Shown here: positions 24,494-38,581 of the stretch, piece after piece
Layout of the letters: each line of letters begins with the position of its first letter
Numbering within the stretch: position 1 is the stretch's first letter
Assembly: GCA_038501195.1 (NCBI GenBank)
Contig: JBBPUQ010000010.1
Location: forward strand, 3,656,001 to 3,720,000
Direction: 5' to 3'
Length of the DNA: 64,000 bases
Source: Nemania diffusa
Taxonomy: Eukaryota > Ascomycota > Sordariomycetes > Xylariales > Xylariaceae
Made by a program: the position numbers and the translations under genes
The notes under the pieces: generated by a model
Database searches by the model: none
What the model was told of the DNA's origin: nothing
What the model saw: the letters and a program-made list of their open reading frames with translations, nothing else

Positions 24494-26757
24494 ATTTTCT
24501 TATTTGATAAAATAGCCCAGGGATCAAAAAAAATCTCATGATATGGTGGTGTAGTCTAGGCGAGTCTAGACCTGATCCATGTCGAGAGGTTCTTATTATT
24601 ATAAGGATCGCCATAATGTAGACGTACTCCATGGCACAGACAAGAAGAGGAGTGGATTTGATTCGCAAAAGGACGAATAATCTCATCACTGCATCTTTCC
24701 GATCTCAATGTGGCCAGGACAGTGCCACAGCTCACGCAATAGACGGGCCTGACTCGGCAGATATGTTGTTGAATACCTGTCATCCCGAAGGCGGCCATCG
24801 TGGACCTACAGAGGACGAATCAATAGCCGATATATCACTCATGCTAGCCTCATCGCGGGTAACGTTCAGACCACAACGATATCTCGACGTAAGTAGGCAA
24901 GAGAATCCAACCAAAATATGGTGTAGCCGCATCGACATATCGTAGTAGTCGAGCCTAGCGACACGCGTGCGCCTCGGTTGACACGCGGGAGAGCACGCCG
25001 GGTCGACCACATACACGTCAGGAAGAAACATTCTCGACGAAAATGATTGGGAGTGACGGTGACCGCCTTTTTTGTAGAGCTGCCTAGCTCCGTGTCATAG
25101 GCCGATGCGAGCATCCATGAGCACGGATCTCTAACCTTCACAAACTCGTCACACAGAGGCAACGATATCGACACTCTCGTCTAACGTCGCTTCCGAGTGC
25201 TTGGTACGTGGTGATATGACATCTCGCATGAAACCAGTGGCCGAGTGGTACAAGAGATAATACGTTTGTATCTCGCACAAGCCTCAACACAGCTTGGCAG
25301 TACCAAACCGATACCTGTTTATCTCATTTTGGACAATATCGGATTTATGGCGATCAGATTGTGTTGCACGGGCTGCAAAGTGAACCAAGCTGTCGAATTT
25401 ATCCACAACAGTATATGGATGTTGAAGTGCAAAGTGCAGATTCAGCAGGCGAGGTTGCACAAATATCATGAGATCTCGCAAACTACTTACTCCTTACACG
25501 ACGCCAATGCAAAAGTCATCGGCAAGCTGAATAGGGGTAGCTATTGCAGTATTAATCTTGATGGACACACAAAATTGCAGCCATGGGCAGAGTACATGAT
25601 GTTAGGAAAGAGAGAGAGAGAGAGAGAGTTACCGGGGAGCAGGGGAGGGCATTAGAAGAAGCTGACAGGGCTGCGTGGGGATTTATAGGCCTATGTACCA
25701 CGATGAATCGCTGATGAATGGCTGGCTGATTTCGGTGGCGGCGGCTCATTTAGTTTTATTCGATGCAATATGGAGACAGAGCTCAAGGATATGGGTGATC
25801 GAGAAGATGGAAAAGGGAGGAGGGGACGCACGGCTCTCTCTGAGAGGGGCTCGCTGGCCCATGTGAGACAAAAAGAAATGGGTGAAGAGAGACGGAGAGA
25901 CGGGGAGACGCACGGGGATTGAGCGGTATTCGTGTCTGCTCATTCGACACAACCCCTCAGTGTCCGTTATCTCTCTGCTGTTTGCCATCGCACACGGCTC
26001 CAACCTGACCTGACCTGGCCTGAACCAAATCCAAGCCCAAGCTCAAGCCCACGCCCAAGTCCAAGCCCAGTCCCAAAGCTTCCTGACACGACAGGCACTT
26101 CCATCGTCAATCTGACTCCTCCTCCTCTCCTCAGTGATTGTAGTGCAGCGTTTTGTTCCACTGTACAAGGTTTCCATGTACATGCGAAGATCACCTGGCT
26201 GGATGTTATCGAACTCTATCTATCTCTATCTATCTATCTGATCTATCTGTCGACGGTTTCTTGCTGTGTCGCTCTGATCGGGACGAGCTCATACATCTTA
26301 CATCATACATCATACATAACCAAGGGAAACAATCCGATTGTCGTACTACTCAAGATCCCCGCCTGTTCACTGGCTGAAGGTGAGCGAGTCAAATTACTCG
26401 ACCGCCTTTTCCTAATTACCTGGACACCGTTCTACAGCACAGCACAACACAGCCCAGCCCACCACAGGCACAGCAACGGCACACACAGCACAGCACAGCA
26501 CCGCACCGCACAGGCATATCACAGCACAGTACGTCACGGCACGGCCTGGCCTCGCCTGGCTGACCACATTGGACGCGCGTAGAGGCGAGAAGGACGCAGT
26601 ACACTCATTGTTTGTCAATTGGGCTCGGTTCGTTTTGCTCCGTTTCTACGTAGACCAAGATCCGACTCCCGCAGCTGGTTCTTCTTTAATTTCACATCAC
26701 CTCTGGCCTCTTCCGCCCCCTCGGTCGCACCAGGCACTTAGTACTGTGGTATCGGCA
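24494..26757. other. Intergenic region with several simple repeats, leader of the Zn-cluster gene
   Basis: No supported gene. Contains a (GA)n tract at 25609-25628, a CCAAGC-like repeat at about 26031-26076, a CTAT/CTATC repeat at 26214-26249, and a strongly skewed, nearly T-free CACAG-rich stretch at about 26434-26530. The last kilobase is probably promoter and 5' UTR of the downstream regulator; an in-frame upstream ATG at 26569 exists. Confidence 0.5.
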
Positions 26758-29674
26758 ATGGACGAGCCAACGACGAGGAAGAGGGCCAAAATGACCGACC
26801 CTCGCCTGGCCACAAGAAAGAAGAGACTACGGCCGAAGTCGCCTTCACCGTTACCCGAGTCCTACTCGAGATTAGGGGAGGCACAAGGCGCTGCAGCTCT
26901 AGCCGCTCCCGTTATCTTCCCCCCTCCTCCTCTGAGTACCACCTCGGCTGTCAATAGCAACTGCCTGGTCTGGGGAGACCCGAGTAGTTGGGGCTCGACC
27001 ATGCCGCTAGAATCACTCGCTGGCTGGGACCAGCACGATGCCGTCGCAACAAGCAGCTTTACGGCGCAGGACAGAGACCACTTTGCCATATCCGCCCCTC
27101 CCACTGCAGAATTAGGGTTCCCCATAGCCACGCGCCAGAGTGGTGTCGTCGGGGACAGTGGAAATGACGGTGGAAGTGGTGGTGGAGAGTGCGGTGATTC
27201 TCCCCCTAATAAATCTTTCGGGAAATGGCCAGCCTCTACTGCTCATAGCATCGCGCCTCTTCTGCCTCCTTCGTCTGTTAGTTTTCTTAGTCATCCCATG
27301 TCTTACACGGATACCGACACCCACGCCCGTGCCCACGCCCAATCAACTGACTTGATAGAGCACTTTTCACCGGGGAGCGACGTGGCCGACTTCAATCAAG
27401 GTTTCACAAACACGGATTTTGGGGTTTCCGGCGTTTCCTTCGACAATCCTGTCGTCGACGCCCCCGGAACGCCTGCGTTTCCTCATGGGAAGCCACACGC
27501 GCCCGAGCGTGATTTGTTGGAGGCTGCCCCCAAATTCTCTGGCACGTACTATCATCCCGTGCATGCGCCTAACGTACATAGTTATTATAGCGAAGGTGAT
27601 TTTCGTCTTTTCAGCAGCAATGGGTCCTGGTACGAGGAAGAAACACCGGGGCTCTCGCTTGATCTCGCCGCCGGCGCCGCTGCCACCAGCCACCTACCAT
27701 CTCAGGGTCGCTTGCTGCTGGCCGGCGAGCCCAGGTTCGGGGGCGGCCCTGAGTTACTTACTAACGCCCTCGGGGGCACTGCCTCCACCTCTCACAAGCT
27801 CGTGTTAGGCGGCCAAAAGCCTGAACAGCCTCGCCGCCCTCGAGGACAGCTACTACCTAAGGACCGGGAAGAAACGAACAAGACACGCAAATGGAAGGCA
27901 TGTATTCGCTGCCGCATGCAAAAGATTCGGGTAGGTTACCCTAAAAGCATCGACGTCACGACGATTTGTAGTATGTCGCACGGGCTAATACCCTAGAGCA
28001 GTGCATACCCGATCCTGGCAAGCCCGAAACAGAGAACTGTCTGTGTTGCCGGAAGGTCCTGGTGCTCGAGACCAAGAAGGTCATCCATCGGATCCCCTGT
28101 CTTCGATGGAACCTCAACGAGGTCGTCCTATTCCGCGTGGGCGGCCTGGGTTTCACGAAGCGATGGGCGGGCGTCTGCGTCGAAAATATCCCGTCTGGTG
28201 ACTGGGCCGACGAGCGGGTCATCACCATCGGCGTGCGCATCACCACGTTGCTCTGCGAACCCATCCCGCTCAATGTGCGGAAATTCAAGCCGAACAACAC
28301 AGACATCCAACACCGGGTTTGGAAATACACCGAGACAGAGCCGCCCCTGCGGATGGCCGTGCCAGCATACGCCCTGGCCGACGTGGATGCTACCTCGGAC
28401 CAATATCGAAGCTATGTCAAGCAGAATGCCGAGGAAGCCATCCGTCGATTCGTAGGGGACACAAGCGTGAATGATTATGTGAGACGGACGTTTTCTATCG
28501 CGTGAGTAAAGCATGTTGCGAGCCTTGCACTTTGCGCTCTACCTACCTAGCGTCGTCGTAAGCCCACAAGAGGGCAGTCATATCTGCAAGCTTACAGAGC
28601 GCGCAAACTTGAATACAGCTAACGCGGCGTTTCTCTACGCCTAGTTTACAGCACGGCGCCAGAGCGTCGCGCAAAGACTTCGGCAAGGCCAAGGGAGACC
28701 CGGCGAAGCTGTTCCGGAATTATTTCCGGCTATGGCTTGCTTCGCGTAAGTCCACGTGAAACCAACCTCGTCTTCCTTTGTGGGAAGGTGTCTTTTTTTT
28801 CGTCGACAGGTGGCGAGCCAGGCTACTCACTAACGCTCGACGAAGGCTTCACCCTCGGGTCCGCGTACGTCGCCTACGGCCACGAGAACATGGACAAGAA
28901 GGCGCAGCCCCACACGTACTCGGGCAAGCAGTTCATATCGCGCATGATCACGGCGCAGTTCGACTCGATCGGGTACAAGCACGTGCTGGTCAAGCTTAAG
29001 CGGGAGGTGCTCGATGAGCTGTGGCTGCTGATGCAGAAGCGCACCGACACGACGTTCTTCACGGTCTACTTGATCGTGTTCATGATGCTACACGAGGTCT
29101 CGATCGCGTGCCAGGACCGCCGGAGACGGGCGAAGGAGCAGGGGCTTAAGGTGCGTTGGTAGTTGCCTTGCCGGCTTTGGGTTTTTACTAGTGATTTATA
29201 AGTGCAGTGCGGTGTGCATTAGTTTAGCTGGCTGTCTGACTGACTGACTTGCCGCGACGGTAGACGTACTACGATCTCGAAGACGCCACGGCTAAGATTA
29301 AGCACGCGGCCGACATCATCCTCGGCCACTGGCACTACTACAAAGGCGACCTCGACCCGCTGGCCATGAGCGAAGCCAGCCTGATTAGGTCCTTCGGCGT
29401 CGACTCTAGTGAGGAGATACGGCTCATGGTCGACACGTGCCGGAAGTACGAAGAGATGAGTAAGTCTTGATTGATTTTCTCCCTCTTTTAATTGGCAATA
29501 TCCGGTCTTATGATCAAGAAGAACGAATTCCGCAAGGCACGCGATAATGACTAATAGGCGCAAGCGTATACAGAGAAGAAGCCTCGAACCCAGATGGACT
29601 GGGAGGACCCGCTGTACCTCGTCGCGCAGATGTTCGAGCCGAACTGGCGGCCCACGATGAGCTGTTGGCCATAG
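26758..29674 (+). CDS. Fungal Zn-cluster-type transcriptional regulator, large disordered N-terminus
   Basis: Exons 26758-27930, 28002-28501, 28645-28745, 28810-29150, 29264-29459 and about 29574-29674 give about 803 residues. The Cys-rich motif is split by intron 1: CIRC (382-385) and Cys392 just after the splice, then CLCC (404-407), with further Cys later, as in the GAL4-like nuclear DNA-binding fold. The long C-terminal part shows the conserved blocks of this fungal family: HRIPCLRW, VLFRVGGLG, NYFRLWLASR, MITAQFDSIG, TVYLIVFMMLHE, LGHWHYYKGD and PLYLVAQMFEPNW. Residues 1-375 are Ser/Pro/Gly-rich with basic patches that may be nuclear signals. Target genes are unknown. The final acceptor is uncertain (exon from 29565 or 29574, both in phase); an in-frame ATG 63 codons upstream (26569) would extend the N-terminus. 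Confidence 0.85.
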
Positions 29675-30839
29675 ATAGATAGCTATGAGAGTATTTCATG
29701 AGGTAAGATGAGATGGCACGGGATATATATAGATATCCCTGTATGTGCGTGCCCGAGAGTTTGTTTGTTTCCTTGACTGTTTGCTTGGGAGGCGGTATGT
29801 GTCTGTCTATCTGGATCTTCTTCGAAACGTTTATCTAGGGCAGGGCCTTATCAGTCTGTCAATATGGGTCTGCCGGATTGGCATTGGATGGATGCATCGA
29901 AGAATGCAAATACATAGGTACTTTAATCAGCCAGTTTTATACCAATTTATAGTAAGTTTGCACCCGCGGTTCTGGATCTGGATCTAGTGTACATGTTGGC
30001 ATATCTATCATCTATATGGATATTGGTGCCTTGTTAACATAAGTGAGTCTATCTCCTAAATGTTAGGATTGGCTTAAGAGAAGAGCAAAGGGATTGAATA
30101 ATCTAGAGACGTAGAGGCGGTGCGTAATCGACGACAGACATCTTACATTCGTACAACAATCTGTACGAGCCGGATTTGTGGCTGCGAATGGTATATTCAA
30201 CGTATAGTACAGAATCATATATAGTACGGGATTAGACGAAATAATAGCCATTGGGACTAATTCTAGGAATTAAAGATAAAGTACGTGCGGAAGTGTTTAC
30301 TCTAGTAACAGAGGATGTATCCTCCGATTTATAGAGACGGTAATTATCCAGGCGATAATAATGGAGCTGGCCAATACTTGATACTCACCCACGAGGTAAT
30401 GCGTGGCTTTACAAGCCTGTAGCTACGTGCACTAAGTCGATTCATAAACTAAGTATATATTTACGTATTCCATCATTGGCGAGACTTGAGTGTTGAATAA
30501 GCGAACGGTAGAGTTCGGATGCTTTACGGCAAGCTGTTGATCATGGAAAATAATGGCTTTGGCTACCATACGTCTTCCTAGTGTACTTACACTCGCGTCT
30601 CCTCAAGTAATAGCCTCTCCAAACGATTACAGCCGACCTAGTTCAGAGCCACGGATATCAGGGACGACAGCGTATCTCTTTAAGACATGGTGGCTAGGCA
30701 TGAAAAGAGCGCTAGTTAAATGCTATGCTATCTCCTGACCTCACGACTTCTGGGTTTTCTGTAATCAGTTCGAAATGTGGTCCATCTCGCTCGCCCTCAG
30801 CATAAACCCGTATTACTACTAACTTTACATCTGGCATAA
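29675..30839. other. Convergent 3' intergenic region
   Basis: AT-rich sequence between the regulator (+) and RPT2 (-). No gene or RNA is seen. Confidence 0.55.
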
Positions 30840-32467
30840 CTACAAGTACAAGCCCTCGGGCTCGCCCTCCTGTTTCGTACGCAGCACTCTTTCCCTCGCG
30901 GCCCGGAAGTCGGCCATCTGCACGCGCATGCGGCGCTCGCGAAGCGCCATAAGACCTGCCTCCGAACAGATGGCTTTGATATCGGCTCCTGACAGGTCAT
31001 CCTTCTGGCTGATGAACTCGTCGAGGTCTACGTCTTCGTTGAGGCTCATCTTGCTCGTGTGTAGGTTGAAGATCTTGCGCTTCGTGTTCTGGTCGGGGTT
31101 CTCGAAGAGGATCTTGCGGTCGATACGGCCGGGACGAATCAGAGCCGGGTCAAGCGTCTCTATCTTGTTGGTGGCCATGATGACCTTCACATCACCCCGG
31201 TCATCGAAACCGTCGAGTTGATTGAGAAGTTCTAACATGGTTCTCTGAACCTCTCGCTCTCCGCCTGATGTCGAGTCATATCGCTTGGTGCCAATAGCAT
31301 CAATTTCGTCGATAAATACAATGGAGGGCGCGTTCTCTGCGGCAACCTGGGTAGTGCATGATTAGCTTGGTGAGGATGAGGAATGCTCTCGTGGAACGGC
31401 TTACTTGGAAGAGCTGGCGAACCAGACGGGGCCCATCGCCCAGGTATTTCTGAATCAGTTCACTGCCCACAATTCGCAAGAAGGTGGCTGAGGTCTGGTT
31501 GGCAACCGCCTTGGCCAGCAACGTCTTTCCGGTTCCGGGAGCACCGTAGAGAATAACACCTTTCGGGGGCTTGATACCCATCTCTTCGTACAGTTCGGGA
31601 TGCAGCAGGGGCAGTTCGACGGACTCTCTGACTTCCTGAATCTGTGTCTCTAAGCCTCCAATGTCGGCGTATGATTCGGTGGGGGCCTTGTCTAGCTTCA
31701 TGACATTGACAGCAGGATCCGTGTCATCGGTAAGCACGCCGACGATGGAGACGCTCTTGTGGTGTAACAGGACCGAGGCCCCTGGTTCCAGCAGATCCTT
31801 GTCGACGAAGCTCATGATGCTAACATAGTACTCGGGGCCGGTCGTGCTGGAGACGATGGCGTGGTCGTCATCGATCATCTCCTCGAGGGTGCCTACGCCC
31901 ATGGGACTGCCGCGCATGTCGTCAACCCGTCCGCGCTCATCAGCCATGCGGTCGCCAGCTTCGGGGTCGGGAGCAGGGCCGGTGTTGTCCTTGGCGGCCT
32001 TGGCCTTGCGTAGGCGCTCCTGGTTCTCGACGAATTCCTCTTCAAGCAGCAGATGGTCGTGGATGCGCTGCATCCGGAGAAGGCGGAGCTTGCATCGGCT
32101 TGTCGGATAGACGGCGGGGAGTTTGGCGGCAGCTGAGGTACCGGCAGCCTTTCTCTTCTTGCGGCCGATGCGGGTGGTCGGTCGCGGTGGGGGTTCGTAC
32201 TTGGGCTTGTCCTTCTGTTATGGTGTGAGCGAGGCTATCGAGTTGGTTGTAAATATTGCGGGTATGTTGGAGAAGGGTAGTAACAACAACAATATCGGCA
32301 ATGACGGTGAGGTTATGACACGGGCTCGACAGACCTTCTTATCCTTATCATCTCGCCCATCCTGGCCAGGATTCATCCCAGACTGGTTTTGACCCTAGAG
32401 TAGACTACTTGTCAGTAAAGAAGGAGTATGAAAGTAGCACCAGCGCAGTGGCAGGTTCACTCACCAT
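30840..32467 (-). CDS. RPT2: 26S proteasome regulatory particle ATPase Rpt2 (PSMC1)
   Basis: Exons 32467-32465 (the ATG alone), 32394-32335, 32214-31405 and 31346-30840 give 459 residues. Rpt2 is one of six AAA+ subunits that unfold substrates and open the 20S gate. Seen: N-terminal MGQNQSG, whose Gly2 is the N-myristoylation site known for Rpt2; the basic [13 protein letters not shown]; a coiled-coil/OB region; Walker A GAPGTGKT (245-252); Walker B IVFIDEID (300-307); and the arginine-finger-containing RPGRIDRK. The protein ends in LYL, the HbYX motif that docks into the 20S alpha ring. The first coding exon is only the start codon, followed at once by GTGAGT; intron 2 has a weak GTCTGT donor. 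It lies head-to-head with LSC1 (933 bp apart). Confidence 0.96.
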
Positions 32468-33400
32468 CTTGGCTTAATTACTTGCGATATAGGTCGCAAG
32501 CTACCTAGATGGACAGAAAATAGAAAGGGAGAACTCGAGAGATTGACAAGCGGACGAATGAGGAAAAGGTTGGAATGCGAAAGTCAACAAATAGTATTCA
32601 CGAGATACACTCTGCCTCAAAACAGAGGAAGGGTACGGTGGGTAAGATGGTGATGGCAGAGGGTGGTGATGACGGCGGCGGTAATGATGAGATGGAAGTA
32701 AACTAATGGAGCTTCAATTCATGGGATGGATCAATGGATGGCGAGGCTTTGGAGTTGGCGTAGATAAGTACCTTTTACGGCTTAGGTAGGTACCTACAGG
32801 AGGCACTGTATTGTAGGGTTTCTTCAAGTTATAGCAGGTAGCTACCTATGTACATAACTAACTACGCCTCTATTAGATAGGTCCCTTAGGCTTGTCGTCA
32901 GGCAAAAGGGCAACGCGTGCAGTTGCAGCCTCCAAAAAGTGGAACAGGACGGAGCTGAAGTCGATTGAATTTGGACAGCTGGCGGCAGTCACCCTCCATC
33001 TGACGGCTATCTACCTCGGTACCTACCTTGATTCTAAGAGGTGGGTACCTAATCCTTATCGCAGATGTGACCGTGTTTATTATATAAAATTACTGTATCC
33101 ATAAACTGTAAATACCGTACCGAGTTAGCGAGTGTATACTGTAGTAAACTTTTGATACAGGCCAGTTCCAGATTATCGCTGATAGCGTCGTCTGTTGGAG
33201 GCAAGCTTGCTTCACTTCTGACTTCATCACAATAAATCACTCTTGTGACCTCATACCGCCGCCCTCTCGCCGCCGACAACTTCTGCTGCCTTGGCTTCGC
33301 TGCTTGCACCGAACCAATTCGTTTGCCGACTGTCGAGCCTTCTCTCCTGCCGCCGCCCTCCTCCTTGAGCCTCCCCCGATATCTCTCACCTACATATAAG
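32468..33400. promoter_or_regulatory. Divergent promoter region of RPT2 and LSC1
   Basis: Contains the 5' UTRs and promoters of both genes. TAGGTAGGTACCTAC at about 32783-32798, GGTAGCTACCTATG at about 32840-32853 and several GTACCTA/GGTACC elements at 33013-33052 are the visible candidate sites. No proteasome-type PACE element (GGTGGCAAA) was noticed. The CT-rich stretch just before 33401 is typical of a fungal 5' UTR. Confidence 0.45.
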
Positions 33401-34735
<1,335 letters not shown>

Positions 34736-36779
34736 ACTTGGATAGGGCATGACGGTGTTAATGAGGCGGTGTACAAATACCTATAGATAGAGGGGTCTCT
34801 GGCATCTGGTGGCTTTTCTTTTTTTTTCCTTGAATCATTTGTCAAATACAGCATGCATGATCACTACGCCAGAGTGTATCATATGAGTTGAACAAATCAC
34901 CTACCTACGAGCGCACATAGCCGCTTCGCCTTGAACGTGGTAAGCCAACTTGTCGAGGTGAACTTACTGGTGGCATGAAACCAAGTTGAGGACACGGGTA
35001 TAGATGGATGAATTCGAGTTCCGCTATAAGCCTCGATGTGTGGCGGGTTAAACTCGGATGAAGAGGGGTTGAAGGAAGTCCTATAGGGTGAAAGAACGGG
35101 ATTGACACCTTTTAGCTACAACTCTATAGGGACGAAAAGCATATGACCAATATCTCATGATCCTATGACTGTTTTGAGATCCACGATGCGTACAGTCACT
35201 TACACTTAAACGTTCCACGGATAGGCTTTCTAAATTCTCCAAACACCGCCCAAAAAGGTATTATGAAACTAGGTATGCCATTTCGTCATCCCCATGGCCA
35301 AGACAGGGACACGCTCCCCCGACATCCCTAACCAGCACATACATAGTACCTTCCCCGGCTGAAAACCCTACGGAAAGCAAAAAGCATGTGACAGCTACGT
35401 AATATAGAAACACCCAATATAACCTGCATGACCCAGGGCCGGCCCAGACATACATACATACAGTACATACATACATACATTAGGTAGTGTAGCTTCCCTC
35501 GCGCCCGAGGAGAACCCGGCGTCGATCCAAGGGTATGCATGTGCGCCTGCATGAACCACGCCATGCAGCCGAGCTAGCGAGCTAGCTTGGCTAGTGAATG
35601 GCAAGACGTGTGTGTAGGTTCCTTTGACTGGGGAGGCATGGATGGGGATGGGGGATGGGAATGTAGAGAATATGGATGGTGGGAATGGATGGATAATGGA
35701 GGGAGGGAGGGATGGATGGCTGGCATATCGAACCACCGGCACGGCCCGGCCCCCGCATGACAGGGGTGCGCGGGCGCGGCTTCCTCTCGTCCGGGGGCTC
35801 TTCCTCGGGAGTGCGATTGTTTGCTTGGTACAGAATAGTGTATTGAGTATTTGGTATAGCTGGCTGGGTTGATCGCTGCTGTGGATTTGCATAAGCGAGG
35901 AGTGCTGGGGCCTTTATGTAAGTACATACATAGAAAGTATCCCGGTCGAAGACGTGATCATTTTGTAGTCACAATGGTTGATAGTAAACAATCCCTTAAA
36001 TCACCGAGATACTACTTTACTTAGAGGTATTGCATATGACTAGAATCTAGATAGACCGAATTCCCATCTAGGGAGATTACCTGTACGCTCCCTTCCTTAT
36101 TCGATAGAAAGATCGATGCCTAGGCCTCATGCTGCCTCATCGTCCTCTACCTTACTCACTCACACTGCGTTATCATAGGTATATGCCTGTGTGCTTAGAA
36201 TATCTATACATATTCACAACCCTGCCTAAAGAGACACTCAACCATCCCATCTAAGTTCAGCGTAGCCCCGATGATCCTCCTCTGCCTATTCACGCGCTAG
36301 AAAGCGGCAAGATGATGATTCACTCGATCGCAAGGCGAGGATAGCATTAATTAACTTAGGCGCTACATATGTAACCACATATCTCTAGGTAGGATCTGAT
36401 AAACAAGAGGTATACTGTAGAGTAATTTTCAGACAATTGTTGAATAGTTCTCGAGCAATTGTCGAATAATTCATCGGCGATCATCTAGATAACAATCAGT
36501 ACAGCCGACGTACATTGATATAAATGCCTGGTAGCACTACGTCCCCAAATCTAACGATCCAACAAGATCAATCATATTTGCCTCTGCGATGGGCGCGTGT
36601 TTCACGCCGAGCAGTATATATAAACCTCATCTCATCGTGCGACAGCCATTCTAGCCGCCAACCACGCGCACCGCAAACCCAGTCCGAGACGCCAGCTAGA
36701 TAGAAACCAGCATGCAGCCCAATGCCTTCCTTTTCTCTATACCCCCGATAGAACCTAAAACCTAAGCCATCCCCGCCCG
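34736..36779. other. Convergent 3' intergenic region with tetranucleotide repeats
   Basis: Between LSC1 (+) and ELP3 (-). No gene is supported. A (TACA)n-like tract lies at 35448-35481 and GGAT/GGGA-rich repeats at about 35637-35722. Open frames on the opposite strand are products of these repeats. Confidence 0.55.
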
Positions 36780-38581
36780 TCAAGGGCCTTCCGGCCGTCC
36801 GTCGAGCCACTTGCTCATGTACGGCCCATCGAGCCAGTACCCGAGCTTCTTGTAATAGCTCCTGACCCCGACGCCGCTAATAACGCTAATCTTGTCGCTA
36901 CCGTGCTCGTCGCGCGCGATGCGCTCGGCCTCCTCCATTAACAGGGTGCCGAAGCCCTGGTGCTGGAATTTCCGGGGGTCGCGCGCGTGGACGGGCACGG
37001 CGGTGCCGTAGACGTGGAGTTCGCGGACGAGGCTCGTCGGCTGGCCCGCGAGTTCCGCGCGGTACGTGTATTTTTCCGTGCACTTGCGCAGGCGCAGGAG
37101 GCCGACGAGGATGTCCTGCTTCGGGTCCTCGTAGGCGAGGAACGTCTCCCAGCCGCCGTTGGCCGTGTAGTCGCGCCGCACGAGCTCGATCTGGTTGGGC
37201 CGGATCTTGTGCTTCACCTCGTTGATGCCGACCTCGCGCGTCCGCACGTCGCGACACGTGGTTCCGAAATCCTTCATGCGCGCGAGGGCTAGTTCTCTTA
37301 GATTGCCGTTCTCCACGCCCGACGTGACGAGCGGCATGGGGATGTCTCTTTGCACGCGGTAGATTCTCGTCCACGGAGGGACGAGGGCTAATATCCGCGC
37401 TACTATATCGATGAGGGCATTGGGCGTATAGTTCTGATATCGGCCGGTTCGCCAGAGCTCGTAGAGACCGGTACCACGGATGACGAGCGTAGGGTAAATC
37501 TTGAGTCCGTCGGTTCGAAAGGCAGGGTTTTCGAAGTATTCCCGAAACTGATCGAGATCGCGTTCCATACCAACGTTAGGCAGGTCGGGCATCATGTGCG
37601 AGACGACCTTGAAACCGGCATCTTTGGCCAGGCAGAAGGTTTCGGCGACGGCCGCGACAGTGTGGCCTCGGTTGGTGTCTCGCGCAACGTCTTCGTACAA
37701 GGACTGGACACCCACCTCGAGTCGTGTGCATCCATATCGCAGCATATCGGTGAGATGCGGCTGCAGGCAGTAGTCTGGCCTCGTCTCTATGGTGATACCG
37801 ACGCACTTGATATTGCTCATCTCGCCAGCCTCCACGGCCTCGTCAACGTTGGTCGTCTGATAGCCGCTGAGGGCGTTGTGGAGTTGGGATATAAACTCTT
37901 CCCGGTAAGGAATGGGCAGGGACATGAAGGTGCCGCCCATAATGATGTACTCGACCTTGTCGACGGAGTGACCGAGGGACTTGAGTTGGTCGACACGGCC
38001 GCGGGCCTGCTCGAAGGGGTCGTAGCGCGCACGGATGGCGCGCATGGATGTGGGTTCGTAGCCCGTGTAGGACTGGGTGCTGTATTCAAAGTCGGAATCG
38101 GGGCCGCCGGGACAGTAGACACAGATGTTGCCGGTGTAGGCGATATGAGGGCACCGATGGGGTTTGCACATGACGGCGACGACAGCGATACCCGAGGAAG
38201 TACCTGGCGCGCGGGGACAGTTAGCATATAATGGCCGGTAGCATGTTCGCTATAGGCACCACTTAGACACGCACGAATGGGTTTTGCGACCAGCTTGGGC
38301 ATGATGTATTTCTTGTAGTGCTCGGGAACAGCGGCAATGATGGCAGTGAGCGGCGGGATGTTTGCGAGCTTGTGCTTCCTCGACAGCTTGGTGCGTAGCC
38401 CGTTTAGATTAATGTCTTTCCTAGGGTTCTTGGGGTCCTTTGAGGCCTCGTGGTCCTCAATGAGGACGTTTGCAATGTCGGCGCAGCATCGTAAGTAGCG
38501 CTCATTTTCTGGGGGAAGGTTCGCATGCTTCTTTTTGCTTGTGGCAACGGTGGCCGTCGTAGTCACCGTTGTAGTAGCCAT
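36780..38581 (-). CDS. ELP3: Elongator complex catalytic subunit Elp3 (tRNA U34 modification)
   Basis: Exons 38581-38275 and 38203-36780 give 576 residues. Elp3 attaches the carboxymethyl group to wobble uridine 34 of tRNAs within the six-subunit Elongator. The radical-SAM Fe-S cysteines are visible as C115-X4-C120-X9-C130-X2-C133 ([16 protein letters not shown]), followed by [19 protein letters not shown]. The C-terminal GNAT (KAT-like) domain shows [29 protein letters not shown] and [14 protein letters not shown]. The single intron (38274-38204, GTGCGT donor) restores [17 protein letters not shown] low-complexity Thr/Val start precedes [14 protein letters not shown]. Length and motifs match the family. 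Confidence 0.97.

Noticed and set aside
25245..25655. A 136-codon frame ending in a (GA)n-encoded Arg/Glu run
   Set aside because: It runs into the microsatellite and has no recognisable protein features; probably chance.
3200..29674. A secondary-metabolite cluster suggested by two 2OG oxygenases and a Zn-cluster regulator
   Set aside because: No polyketide, peptide or terpene synthase, transporter or P450 is present, and the genes are 18-26 kb apart among cell-wall and lipid genes.
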